From the NCBI GenBank assembly GCA_022562455.1, contig JADFPG010000011.1, positions 1 through 34,741 on the forward strand: a DNA stretch of 34,741 nucleotides. Reading direction: 5' to 3'. The DNA comes from Fidelibacterota bacterium (GTDB lineage Bacteria; Fidelibacterota; Marinisomatia; Marinisomatales; SCKK01). The notes beneath the pieces are model-generated. The model saw only the letters and a program-made list of their open reading frames with translations. It was not told where the DNA came from and did not search any database. The position numbers and the translations under genes are program-made. Shown in pieces: positions 25,133-33,728 of this stretch (positions within the stretch are counted from its first letter, which is position 1; each line of letters starts with the position of its first letter).

Positions 25133-26884
25133 GTGGGAAGCTCTAATAGTTTTTCGATAAGTTTCACGATTAAAAATGTTGGTATTCTAATTACCACTAT
25201 TTTTTCATTTATGTTGTTTATTTACCCATATCCACAAGGAGTATTGTTTACTTTAATTCGAGTAATACTCTTACTATCAATAGTATTCATATTTATTAAG
25301 CTTCATTCAGACCATGAATCTTCAGGGAAAATATCTGATAGACTTTTTGTTTCGGATAGGAAGGATACAACAACATCGCAAAAATCCAGTGTTCATTTGG
25401 GAATAAATGAAGAAGATCAATTTATGGATAGTATTGAGAAAATATTGGATATGATCGTAGCATCAAATCCCAAACTGAATGTTGCTGTTTATTTTAAAAA
25501 TAATCTTGAAGGGAGTTTATCCCTTAGAGAATTTCATGGTGAAGAAAATTATTTTTATCAGGAACTCCCACCAGACAATCCAATAGTTGAAAAGGTTATT
25601 AATGATAAAAAAATAATATTGGTTACTCCGGATAAAGATGAAGATGCTATTCGTTCGTTTTTTAGCGATTTCACTTCTTTACCTGCAAGTACATCTCTTT
25701 TTGTGAGTCCTATTAATTATGATGATTTAAACATTGGAATATTAATAGCTCAGGTAGATCAATATAGAGATTTCGATGAAAAAGATGAAAAAACCATTGG
25801 CTTAGCAAGTCAAGTGATTGGTGGTGAATTTATACATTTTAGAGAATTATCTGAACTGCGTTCAGATAATTTGTTCTATGCTCAATTACATGCTTTTCAA
25901 AATAGATTAGATATATCTCACTCTAAGGAAGAGTTGCTCACCTCTATTCTTCGATTTTGTGAAAGGAACTTCATCTTTGATAAACTAACCATTTCGATGG
26001 TCACCGAGCGAAAAGATGAGGCTGTAATTAAGGCAGTTACTGGGTTTACAATGGATTTTGGAGAAGGGGATACTTTTCAATTAAAGGGAACAATTCACGG
26101 AACCGTGATAAGGGATGATGTTCCTATAAAATATGATGACATGGTGATGGATTCCACCATCGAAGGTAGATTTATTAGTGGGGATATTGAAGAGTTCCGG
26201 TTTCTTTCATTTTTAGGCGTTCCAATCCATAATAAGCATGGGGCTATTGGATGTTTAGCGTTGGAGAGTTTCGGATCAAAAAAATATACAGATTCAGATT
26301 GTCGGGTATTAGGGGTAATTGCGGATCAGTTTGGAACATTAATAGATTGGTGGCAGGACTATGGTGCTGTAAGAAAATCCGCAAGGTATGATGGCCTTAC
26401 AAACTTATTGAATCGTAGATCATGTTTAGAACGGTTTGAAGATGAGATTAGTCGTGCTGGTCGATACCAGGACAATTTGGTTTTAATGATTTTAGATTTA
26501 GATAAGTTTAAACGAATAAACGATACTTATGGCCATCTTTATGGGGATTTTGTGTTGGCGGAAACAGCCTCCAGACTGAAGAACAGTGTTAGAAATATTG
26601 ATATTGTGGCGCGATATGGGGGAGAAGAGTTTGCTATTATTTTAATTAATGCAACGAAAAAAGGAACGATTACTACAGCGAAACGAACAGTCGAAAGTAT
26701 TGCTAATTCTAAATTTGAAAAAGATGATATTACTGTGAATATGACAATTAGTGCAGGGATTGCAGAATATCCTTCTGACGGAAGAACAGTTCACCAACTG
26801 ATAGCAATAGCCGATGAGGCGATGTACGATGTAAAACGTAAGGGTGGAAATGATGTTGGAATTCCGGGCAGAACTAATGCCTGA
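25133..26884 (+). CDS. Membrane diguanylate cyclase with GAF domains
   Basis: 583 residues from GTG 25133; no clear ribosome site is seen and an ATG at 25211 is the next option but would remove the first helix. Two membrane helices (about 15-56) are followed by two GAF-like domains (about 95-245 and 260-400; the second with FLSFLGVPIHNKHGAIGCLA). A GGDEF domain occupies about 415-575: DGLTNLLNRRSCLERF, LDLDKFKRINDTYGHLYGD, RYGGEEFAII and SAGIAEYPSDG. The active-site GGEEF (496-500) is intact, and RNID (487-490), five residues before it, matches the RxxD inhibitory site, so product feedback by c-di-GMP is expected. No EAL domain. It meets the peptidase gene tail to tail with an 11-base overlap. 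Confidence 0.93.
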   Translation: MGSSNSFSISFTIKNVGILITTIFSFMLFIYPYPQGVLFTLIRVILLLSIVFIFIKLHSDHESSGKISDRLFVSDRKDTTTSQKSSVHLGINEEDQFMDSIEKILDMIVASNPKLNVAVYFKNNLEGSLSLREFHGEENYFYQELPPDNPIVEKVINDKKIILVTPDKDEDAIRSFFSDFTSLPASTSLFVSPINYDDLNIGILIAQVDQYRDFDEKDEKTIGLASQVIGGEFIHFRELSELRSDNLFYAQLHAFQNRLDISHSKEELLTSILRFCERNFIFDKLTISMVTERKDEAVIKAVTGFTMDFGEGDTFQLKGTIHGTVIRDDVPIKYDDMVMDSTIEGRFISGDIEEFRFLSFLGVPIHNKHGAIGCLALESFGSKKYTDSDCRVLGVIADQFGTLIDWWQDYGAVRKSARYDGLTNLLNRRSCLERFEDEISRAGRYQDNLVLMILDLDKFKRINDTYGHLYGDFVLAETASRLKNSVRNIDIVARYGGEEFAIILINATKKGTITTAKRTVESIANSKFEKDDITVNMTISAGIAEYPSDGRTVHQLIAIADEAMYDVKRKGGNDVGIPGRTNA

Positions 26885-28199
26885 CTTTTCGTCTTCCTTG
26901 TCTCATTATAGTTTCTATTTCATCTATTTCTTTGGGTATATGAGCTGATAACCATTTTGGACCATTCTCGGTCATTATTACATCGTCTTCTATTCGTATC
27001 CCGATGCCTCTATATTTTTCAAGTGCTGTTGTATCATCGATTGCAATGTAGATTCCTGGCTCAATTGTAAACACAGAACCAACTTCAATCTTTGCTTTTC
27101 GTCCGCCTACATCGTGAACATCCAGACCAAGCCAATGACCGATTCCATGAATGAAGTATTGTCCAACCCCTTTTTCATTTAAATAATTTTTTGCGATTTT
27201 GTGTATATCTTTTAGGGTCATTCCGATTTCTACTGAATCAAACGCAATTTTTTGAGCTTCCAACACATAGGAATATATTTCCCTCTGTATATAGGAAAAC
27301 CTTCCACTAACAGGAATTGTTCTGGTAATATCTGCTGTATACATATGGTATTCAGCTCCCACGTCCATGAGCAGTAGATCTCTAAATTTCATTTGTCTGT
27401 TGTTTGTCGTGTAATGTAGAGTTGTAGAGTTTTCGCCAGATCCAACTATGGAGGGGAATCCAAGCCTTTCACTACCAAGGTCACGGAAAACAAATTCAAT
27501 GGTTGCTTCGATGTTGTTTTCATAGAGATTTGGTTTTACCCTCTGCATTGCAGAAATGATTCCTTCACCAGTGATATCAATAGCTTTTTGCAACAGTTCG
27601 ATTTCGTCGGGTGATTTTATATGTCGAAGATGATGAATAATTGTACCAGCATTTAAAACAGTTACATCACTGAATTTATCTTTATCGAATAATTCTTCTG
27701 ATGGATCGGGTAGATTTTGTGTGTGAATATTTCTTCCACTCATTGTGATGTATAAAGTATCGACAAAGGGCATTAGTTTTTCTATAGAGACCTTGAATGA
27801 ATCTGTTACTTCAACGAATTGAAATCCTAACTCCTGCTTCACGCCTTCAACACCTAACCGCTTGCCTGTCCACACTTCCAAGCGCGGATTTCCTGGTCTG
27901 GTAAAAATTATTTCATCTGAAAATGGAACCATTTCTTTACCTTTAAAATCTTTTCCGATGAGTAAAAGCTTTGTTTCCTGCTCAGGATGCCCAGTGAGGT
28001 ACCAAAAATCGCTATCTGGGCGGAATTCATGTTCTACATCACCATTCCTCAGGTATACTTTTGCTGTAGAGAGAATCATGACAGATGTGGGTCCTAACTG
28101 TTTACGAACAGATTCCCTTCGGTCTTTAAAAATTTCCGGAGTGGATGACAAAAGGGAACTTATACAAACGGTAAAGCTTAAAATGATACTTTTATTCAT
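26874..28199 (-). CDS. Exported Xaa-Pro aminopeptidase (M24B family)
   Basis: 441 residues from ATG at 28199-28197. An AAAGGAG ribosome site at 28206-28212 fixes this start over an upstream TTG. An N-terminal signal peptide (NKSIILSFTVCISSLLSS) predicts export. The aminopeptidase P N-terminal domain has FRPDSDFWYLTGHPEQE. The pita-bread catalytic domain carries all five metal ligands: two Asp (LLMDVGAEYHMYTADITRT), His (HGIGHWLGLDVHD), Glu (FTIEPGIYI) and Glu (GIRIEDDVI). It removes an N-terminal residue preceding proline, here probably in the periplasm for peptide use. Convergent with the diguanylate cyclase; its upstream region is shared with the divergent TPR lipoprotein. Confidence 0.93.
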   Translation of the reverse strand: MNKSIILSFTVCISSLLSSTPEIFKDRRESVRKQLGPTSVMILSTAKVYLRNGDVEHEFRPDSDFWYLTGHPEQETKLLLIGKDFKGKEMVPFSDEIIFTRPGNPRLEVWTGKRLGVEGVKQELGFQFVEVTDSFKVSIEKLMPFVDTLYITMSGRNIHTQNLPDPSEELFDKDKFSDVTVLNAGTIIHHLRHIKSPDEIELLQKAIDITGEGIISAMQRVKPNLYENNIEATIEFVFRDLGSERLGFPSIVGSGENSTTLHYTTNNRQMKFRDLLLMDVGAEYHMYTADITRTIPVSGRFSYIQREIYSYVLEAQKIAFDSVEIGMTLKDIHKIAKNYLNEKGVGQYFIHGIGHWLGLDVHDVGGRKAKIEVGSVFTIEPGIYIAIDDTTALEKYRGIGIRIEDDVIMTENGPKWLSAHIPKEIDEIETIMRQGRRKVRH

Positions 28200-28205
28200 G
28201 GTTGT

Positions 28206-28212
28206 CTCCTTT
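28206..28212 (-). promoter_or_regulatory. Ribosome binding site of the Xaa-Pro aminopeptidase
   Basis: On the minus strand AAAGGAG lies 6 bases before the ATG at 28199. It is one of the strongest Shine-Dalgarno matches in the window and decides this start codon. Confidence 0.75.
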
Positions 28213-28532
28213 GGTAGTTGCAAAGAGTGATATAATGTTGATATTCGGAAAATAATCGCGATATCACAACATCAATTATAGCAATTATCTATTGTTAATA
28301 TTATTGAGATTCTGATAAATTCATGAGTATTTGGTGATTAATGAGCGAAACTATTAATTTGAACATTTCGTTTTTGTTGGCTTAACAGCATCTTAGATTG
28401 TAGACCCCTAGCGAAACGATGACCAATTAACATTTTCGAGATAAAATGTACGGGAACCATATGAATAATATAAGAAAATAAACTACTTGAAGAATCGCAC
28501 AAATTGGGAATAAATTTTTCGTCGAGAAAAAG
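28213..28532. promoter_or_regulatory. Divergent intergenic region
   Basis: About 320 AT-rich bases between the leftward peptidase and the rightward TPR lipoprotein must hold promoters for both. I see a 7-bp perfect inverted repeat, GTGATAT at 28227-28233 and ATATCAC at 28261-28267, which could be an operator for the peptidase gene. No palindrome of the TCCCGA family, no RNA gene and no reliable -35/-10 pair was identified. Confidence 0.35.
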
Positions 28533-30164
28533 ATGAAAGACATAACTTTTAAAATCAGAATAATCACTGCAATTATATTCATAGCACTATTGTCTGCATG
28601 TGCTACTCGTCCAGTAATAGAACCCGATTCTAAACCTCTACCTGAGTCCGATTCTGAAACACCGCCTTCTCAAGTTAATACTGAGGCATTAAAGCACTTT
28701 ATGGATGGTGAAGTTTTCATGATGCAGGGGAATTTTGCTATGGCAATCCTGGAATATCAGGATGCACTGGAGTATGATCCTTCCGCACCGGCTATCATTA
28801 CCTCCCTTGCAGAGGCATATATGCGCTTAGGGAAATTTGAGAAGGGAGAGAAACATCTTCTTCAGGCTCTGGATTTTAATCCCAAAGACAGGAGTGCAAG
28901 AGAATTACTGGGTCATCATTATTTAGTCAGGAATAGAATTAATAAGGCTGAAGAACAGTATCGATTTTTACACGATTTTTATCCTGAGGAGTTAGAGTAT
29001 CAGTACATTCTTGCAGAGATTACTTTAAGAAGGGGAGATGTTGAAAATGCTCAGGGCCTATTTTGGAAAATATATGAAAATAATTCATCTGAGGAACGAG
29101 CTCTATTTCGTGCTGGTAAAATAGCGAGAGAAAGAAAGGACTTTCCTTTTGCAATGGAAGCCTATGAACACCTGATAAAATTAAATCCGGAGAAAGGTCA
29201 ATACTGGCGAATTTTCAGCGAGTTAGCGCTTATTCTTCAGGATATTCCCAAAGCGATTACAGGCCTTGAAAAACTGTTAGCACTTTCCGATCAAGCACCT
29301 GAAATTTTAGAAAAACTGTCCATTCTATATTACGACCATGGTAACACAAAAAAGGCTGATTCAATACTTATTCGCTTATATAACGATGATATTAAATCAC
29401 CGGGAATTCTCTATTATCTGGGTCGAATTGCGTTGGATAATGATGATTACAAATCTTTGGAGAGCTATTCAAAAGAATTGGTAGATGCTTATCCTGAAGT
29501 TAGAGAAGGATATACGAATTTAGCTTTGGCTTATATAAATCTTGATCGAAATCTTGATGCAATTTCCGTTTTATTGGATGCCAGAGAGCGATTTCCTGGT
29601 GATTATACGATAAATTTTCTTTTAGGAAACAGTTACAACGTTCAAGAAAACTATATCCTTGCCAAAAGTAGTCTGTTGACTGCCCTGAAAGTAGTTCCGG
29701 ATTCAAGATCCGCTATGCACCTCTTGGCAACAGTTTACAACCAATTAGAGGAGTGGGATCATTCGGACAGATTGTACCAGAATCTACTGGATTCTGATAC
29801 AAATGATGGTCAAGCTCTTAACAATTATAGCTATACCCTGGCATTAAGAGAAACCAGATTACAGGAAGCTCTTCAAATGGCTCAAAAAGCTATCGAACTG
29901 GAACCGGATAATGCAGCTTATTTTGATACGATTGGGTGGATTTACTTCAAATTAATGCAGTATACCAAAGCAGCAGAGTACATCAGAAAGTCGCTTGATA
30001 TTGAAAGTGGGAATGCTGTTGTGCTGGAACATATGGGAGATGTATTAGTCAAATTGTCTCGCGATCATGAAGCAGTCAAATATTATAAAGAGGCATTGGA
30101 AATTGAGAGTAATAATGAGACATTGAAAAAGAAGTTGAGTCAGCAAGAGGGACATATTGAATAA
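28533..30164 (+). CDS. TPR-repeat lipoprotein
   Basis: 543 residues. The signal peptide ends in a good lipobox, LLSAC with Cys23, so the protein is probably a periplasm-facing lipoprotein. A Pro/Glu/Ser-rich linker (about 28-48) leads to about 12-14 tetratricopeptide repeats to the end, for example FAMAILEYQDALEYDPSAPA, then KGEKHLLQALDFNPKDRSAR and AAYFDTIGWIYFKLMQYTKA. TPRs mediate protein contacts; in polysaccharide loci such lipoproteins often scaffold export or polymerisation. Its end overlaps the first glycosyltransferase by 8 bases, which supports a role in the same surface-glycan pathway. The specific function is unknown. Confidence 0.85.
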   Translation: MKDITFKIRIITAIIFIALLSACATRPVIEPDSKPLPESDSETPPSQVNTEALKHFMDGEVFMMQGNFAMAILEYQDALEYDPSAPAIITSLAEAYMRLGKFEKGEKHLLQALDFNPKDRSARELLGHHYLVRNRINKAEEQYRFLHDFYPEELEYQYILAEITLRRGDVENAQGLFWKIYENNSSEERALFRAGKIARERKDFPFAMEAYEHLIKLNPEKGQYWRIFSELALILQDIPKAITGLEKLLALSDQAPEILEKLSILYYDHGNTKKADSILIRLYNDDIKSPGILYYLGRIALDNDDYKSLESYSKELVDAYPEVREGYTNLALAYINLDRNLDAISVLLDARERFPGDYTINFLLGNSYNVQENYILAKSSLLTALKVVPDSRSAMHLLATVYNQLEEWDHSDRLYQNLLDSDTNDGQALNNYSYTLALRETRLQEALQMAQKAIELEPDNAAYFDTIGWIYFKLMQYTKAAEYIRKSLDIESGNAVVLEHMGDVLVKLSRDHEAVKYYKEALEIESNNETLKKKLSQQEGHIE

Positions 30165-31107
30165 AAAGATATCTGTAATAATTCCTGCCTATAACGAAGA
30201 GCAGTCTTTACCAATTCTTCTTGATGAAATTGAAGGAGCGTTATCAGGAAAGTTTGAATATGAGATAATTGTCATAGACGATGGAAGTACGGATGGTTCG
30301 TTTGAGTTGTTGCAGAAAAGGGCCAAATCGGATGGAAAAATTCGGGTCAGCAGATTTTTAAGAAATTATGGAAAATCTACAGCATTATCTGAAGGATTTA
30401 AGAAAGCTCGAGGGGATTACGTCATTACTCTCGATTCCGATTTACAAGATGACCCCAATGAGATACCCAGATTGATTGAAATCCTTGAATCCGGATATGA
30501 CCTTGTCTCCGGATGGAAAAAAAATCGCAGAGATCCTTTCTCCAAACGTGTGCCCTCTAAATTCTTCAACTTTATTACTCGTATTCTTACGGGTATTAAG
30601 TTACATGATTTTAACTGTGGGCTTAAAGCTTACCGGAAGTCTGTAGTTAAATCTCTCGATATATATGGAGGAATGCACAGGTATATTCCTGTGTTAGTAT
30701 GTAAAAAAGGATATAAAGTAACCGAGACTGTAGTAAACCATAGACAGCGGAAATATGGTACGACAAAATTTGGTAGGGAACGTTACTTCCATGGTTTGTT
30801 TGACTTAATGACGGTTCTCTTTCTCAACCGGTATACGAGAAGACCTTTGCATCTTTTTGGAATTTTTGGGCTGATCAGCCTCATTTCCGGGCTTGGAATT
30901 GATGTTTGGGTTTTATTTTTGAAGTATGGTTTTGGAGAACCCTTTCAGAAACATATGGCACTCCTTGTCTTTGGCGTATTGTTACTGATTCTTGGGGTTC
31001 AATTCATATCGATTGGTCTCTTGGGAGAGATGATTGCTAAAGCAAATATTCGATCAACAGAAATTATCTATGTGGAAACCGCCGATAGGGAATCCCCAAG
31101 TTCATAA
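30157..31107 (+). CDS. Family 2 glycosyltransferase, dolichyl/undecaprenyl-phosphate sugar synthase type
   Basis: 316 residues from TTG 30157, with AGAGGG just upstream. The GT-A domain has ISVIIPAYNEEQSLPILLDE, IIVIDDGSTDGSFELL, NYGKSTALSEGFKKARGDYV and the metal-binding TLDSDLQDDPNEIP. GLKAYRKSV and TKFGRERYF follow. Two C-terminal helices (about 230-252 and 268-292) anchor it to the membrane. This is the GtrB/ArnC/DPM1-like architecture, which moves a sugar from a nucleotide donor to a polyprenyl phosphate for later transfer on the periplasmic side. The sugar cannot be read from sequence. It overlaps the TPR lipoprotein by 8 bases and the next GT2 by 38 bases if that gene starts at 31070. 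Confidence 0.9.
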   Translation: MNKKISVIIPAYNEEQSLPILLDEIEGALSGKFEYEIIVIDDGSTDGSFELLQKRAKSDGKIRVSRFLRNYGKSTALSEGFKKARGDYVITLDSDLQDDPNEIPRLIEILESGYDLVSGWKKNRRDPFSKRVPSKFFNFITRILTGIKLHDFNCGLKAYRKSVVKSLDIYGGMHRYIPVLVCKKGYKVTETVVNHRQRKYGTTKFGRERYFHGLFDLMTVLFLNRYTRRPLHLFGIFGLISLISGLGIDVWVLFLKYGFGEPFQKHMALLVFGVLLLILGVQFISIGLLGEMIAKANIRSTEIIYVETADRESPSS

Positions 31108-32164
31108 GGATTTTATAATCGATAATCATTCTACTTCTACAGAAACTCCCACAATTAGTATCATTACTCCCACGTTTAATAGGGCGGAGGAACTTGAACC
31201 ACTAATAAAATCCATTCAAAATCAATCATTGGACCATCAGAAATTTGAAATGATAATTGTTGATGATGGTTCAATAGATACCACAGAAGAAATCATAAGA
31301 GAATGGAAGGATAAAGTTGATTTCAACCTTCGATATGTTTCTCAGGAAAATAAAGGTCCTGGAGCTGCTCGGAATTTAGGGATGAGTGTTGCGGGAGGGG
31401 ATTTATTCCTTTTTATTGATTCAGACTGCGAAGCAAAGGAAGATTGGATAGAACAGATATATGAAACATATCAAACCGATAAATTTGATGCTTGCGGGGG
31501 TCCTGATGCTTCCAGGGATGACTTCACACCTTTACAGCGAGCCATTGATTTTTCAATGACATCTTTTTTTACAACAGGAGGGATGAGGGGTCATAGCAAC
31601 AAACCCTTCGCTAAGTTTTATCCCCGTAGTCATAATATGGGAATAACAAAATCCATTTATAAAAAAGTTGGTGGATTCGGAAAACTTCGTCATGGACAAG
31701 ATATTGAACTCAGTCATAGGATCATTAAAAGTGGGGCAAAAGTAAGCTACATTCCTGACGCAGTTGTATATCATCGCAGGCGTACAACAATTGTGAAATT
31801 CTTCCGACAAGTATTTAACTGGGGAGTAGCGAGGATAAATCTGGGGAAAATAGATAAAAGAATGTTAGAGCCAATCCATTTTCTACCTGCTATCATTACC
31901 GTGATCTTTTTTCTTTTGATGATTGCTTTTTTTATTAATCCGGCACAAAACGGTAAAATTTTCTCACTCGGATTTGGATTGTTGTTGGCTCTATCACTGT
32001 TGGGAGGTGTTAAACAGCAGAGCGTGAAAGTGGGAATCCTATTAATAATCATTATCCCAATACAGATTATAGGTTACGGTCTGGGATTTCTTATCTCACT
32101 TTTTAGAAGGTATGTCTTAAACCTCGATCCATGGACTGGTTTTTCGCGAAAGTATTACAATTAA
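31070..32164 (+). CDS. Family 2 glycosyltransferase with C-terminal membrane region
   Basis: 364 residues from ATG 31070. The frame is open to a TTG at 31034 within the previous gene; neither start has a clear ribosome site and the conserved domain begins only near 31150. GT-A motifs: ISIITPTFNRAEELEPLIKS, MIIVDDGSIDTTEEII, NKGPGAARNLGMSVAGGD, the metal site FLFIDSDCEAKEDW, and the GFGKLRHGQDIELSHRI acceptor/ED-type motif. Three hydrophobic helices follow (about 275-355). The family places sugars in O-antigen-like or exopolysaccharide chains. It is co-linear with the preceding GT2, so the two are likely in one pathway. Donor and acceptor unknown. Confidence 0.88.
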   Translation: MWKPPIGNPQVHKDFIIDNHSTSTETPTISIITPTFNRAEELEPLIKSIQNQSLDHQKFEMIIVDDGSIDTTEEIIREWKDKVDFNLRYVSQENKGPGAARNLGMSVAGGDLFLFIDSDCEAKEDWIEQIYETYQTDKFDACGGPDASRDDFTPLQRAIDFSMTSFFTTGGMRGHSNKPFAKFYPRSHNMGITKSIYKKVGGFGKLRHGQDIELSHRIIKSGAKVSYIPDAVVYHRRRTTIVKFFRQVFNWGVARINLGKIDKRMLEPIHFLPAIITVIFFLLMIAFFINPAQNGKIFSLGFGLLLALSLLGGVKQQSVKVGILLIIIIPIQIIGYGLGFLISLFRRYVLNLDPWTGFSRKYYN

Positions 32165-32230
32165 GAGAATTGATTGAAAGATTTACAAGAAAGATAGATT
32201 ATTAATAGTAGTCATTAAAATCGGATTGAT

Positions 32231-33490
32231 TTGAAAAAAGTATTAGTTATCACATATTATTGGCCTCCAAGTGGAGGACCGGGTGTTCAACGGGTTCTTA
32301 AATTTTGTAAATACCTCCCCGAGTTTGGATGGGAACCGATCGTTTTAACAACAGAGGAGGGTGAGTATCCCGCTATTGACTACTCCTTTGATGGAGACGT
32401 TCCTCCGGAATGCATGGTTTACAGAACCAGAACATTCGAACCTTTTTCATTATACAAGAAATTTACAGGTCAATCTAAGATTCCAACTTATCAATTGGGT
32501 AGGGGTGAGAATGAATCTTGGTTCAGCCGGGTTAGTAAATGGACGCGCATGAATATTTTTCTGCCTGATCCACGAATTGGATGGTATCCATTTGCCTTGA
32601 AAAAAGCAAAATCAATCCTGAAAAATCATAATGTTGATGTTATCTTTTCTTCCAGTCCACCACAATCGGTCCATCTTATTGCACGTTCAATTTCATTTAA
32701 AGGGATTCCATGGGTAGCGGATTTTCGTGATCCTTGGAAGGCCCCTTTCTACTCCGAAGGTCAAAAGAGAAACCTGATATCAGATATTTGGGACCGGAGA
32801 TTAGAAAGAAAAACTTTTTCCAGTATAACCAGGATCACTACAGTTAGTCCCGGATATAGGACTCTACTTGGAACGAAGATCAGCCAGGATAAAATATACG
32901 TTATCTACAATGGTTTTGATGAGCCGGATTTTCAAGTTGAAGTTGATAATAAAAGAGGTGACGAGATTATAATCAGTTACATTGGTACTATGTCTGAATC
33001 GCGGAAACCCCTCGTTTTATTTCAAGCATTGAATAAATTATTGAAAGAAAACACAAAGACTTCTTATCAACTAAATATTGTTGGGGATACTCATCCTTCA
33101 GTTATAAGTGACCTTAAAAACTATGAAATTCTTAGGAAGTCAAAACTATTTGGCTATATTTCTCACACAGAAGCTTTAACAATTATGCGTCAATCTCATT
33201 TTCTAGTTGTTGTAGTTCCCAAAACAGAAAATAATAATGGAATCGTCCCTGCCAAGTTGTTTGAATACATCAGATCAAAATTTCCTATTATTCTAATTGG
33301 TCCCCCAGATGGGGATGCTGCATCAATTATAAGAAAGACTCATTCTGGTTTTGTGTTTGATTATGATGATGTAGATTCTATTAAGAAAATATTAACATCT
33401 AATCCTACTATTCAACCAAAAGACTATCAAGTATTCAATAGGCGCAACCTCACTAAACAGCTAGTAGCAATTTTTAATGCAATAGCATAA
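32231..33490 (+). CDS. Family 4 (GT-B) glycosyltransferase
   Basis: 419 residues from TTG 32231. The N-terminal domain begins KKVLVITYYWPPSGGPGVQR with the Gly-rich acceptor loop, then FSSSPPQSVHLIAR and WVADFRDPWKAPFYSEG, typical of the WbuB-like/capsular GT4 group. The C-terminal nucleotide-sugar domain has ISYIGTMSESRKPLVLFQAL, LNIVGDTHPSV and NNGIVPAKLFEYIRSKFPII, which contains the donor-binding acidic/KLFEY motif. It probably adds one sugar to a lipid-linked glycan in the cytoplasm. Spacing from the upstream GT2 is 66 bases. No frame damage. Confidence 0.88.
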   Translation: MKKVLVITYYWPPSGGPGVQRVLKFCKYLPEFGWEPIVLTTEEGEYPAIDYSFDGDVPPECMVYRTRTFEPFSLYKKFTGQSKIPTYQLGRGENESWFSRVSKWTRMNIFLPDPRIGWYPFALKKAKSILKNHNVDVIFSSSPPQSVHLIARSISFKGIPWVADFRDPWKAPFYSEGQKRNLISDIWDRRLERKTFSSITRITTVSPGYRTLLGTKISQDKIYVIYNGFDEPDFQVEVDNKRGDEIIISYIGTMSESRKPLVLFQALNKLLKENTKTSYQLNIVGDTHPSVISDLKNYEILRKSKLFGYISHTEALTIMRQSHFLVVVVPKTENNNGIVPAKLFEYIRSKFPIILIGPPDGDAASIIRKTHSGFVFDYDDVDSIKKILTSNPTIQPKDYQVFNRRNLTKQLVAIFNAIA

Positions 33491-33515
33491 AATCTCCTTA
33501 AAGAAAAAAATCTTT

Positions 33516-33683
33516 ATGCTTAAGAAACAATTATGGATCCTAAGCGAGGGGAGAAGCCTCTATACAATAAGTCACGATGTACCATACCAACAATTGGCAA
33601 AATACTACAGAGAAGCCTATGTTATAAGACTGAGTAATCCAATACGATTGTTAGGAGATATTTTATCACTATTGAAAAACTAA
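33516..33683 (+). pseudogene. Short ORF, probable N-terminal remnant of a glycosyltransferase
   Basis: ATG 33516 to TAA 33683 encodes 55 residues: LKKQLWILSEGRSLYTISHD, then VPYQQLAKYYREAYVIRLSN and a Leu-rich end LLGDILSLLKN. The start resembles the first strand of a GT-B enzyme, but no acceptor or donor domain follows. It sits between two GT4 genes with a poor ribosome site. The best reading is a truncated glycosyltransferase; a genuine small protein cannot be excluded. Confidence 0.4.
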
Positions 33684-33728
33684 TTTAACATGAATTAATC
33701 AGGTTAGTATAAAAATGTTAGAGCGAAT

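Noticed and set aside
27862-28230. Plus-strand open frame of 122 codons
   Set aside because: It is antisense to the start of the Xaa-Pro aminopeptidase, which has a strong ribosome site and all metal ligands.
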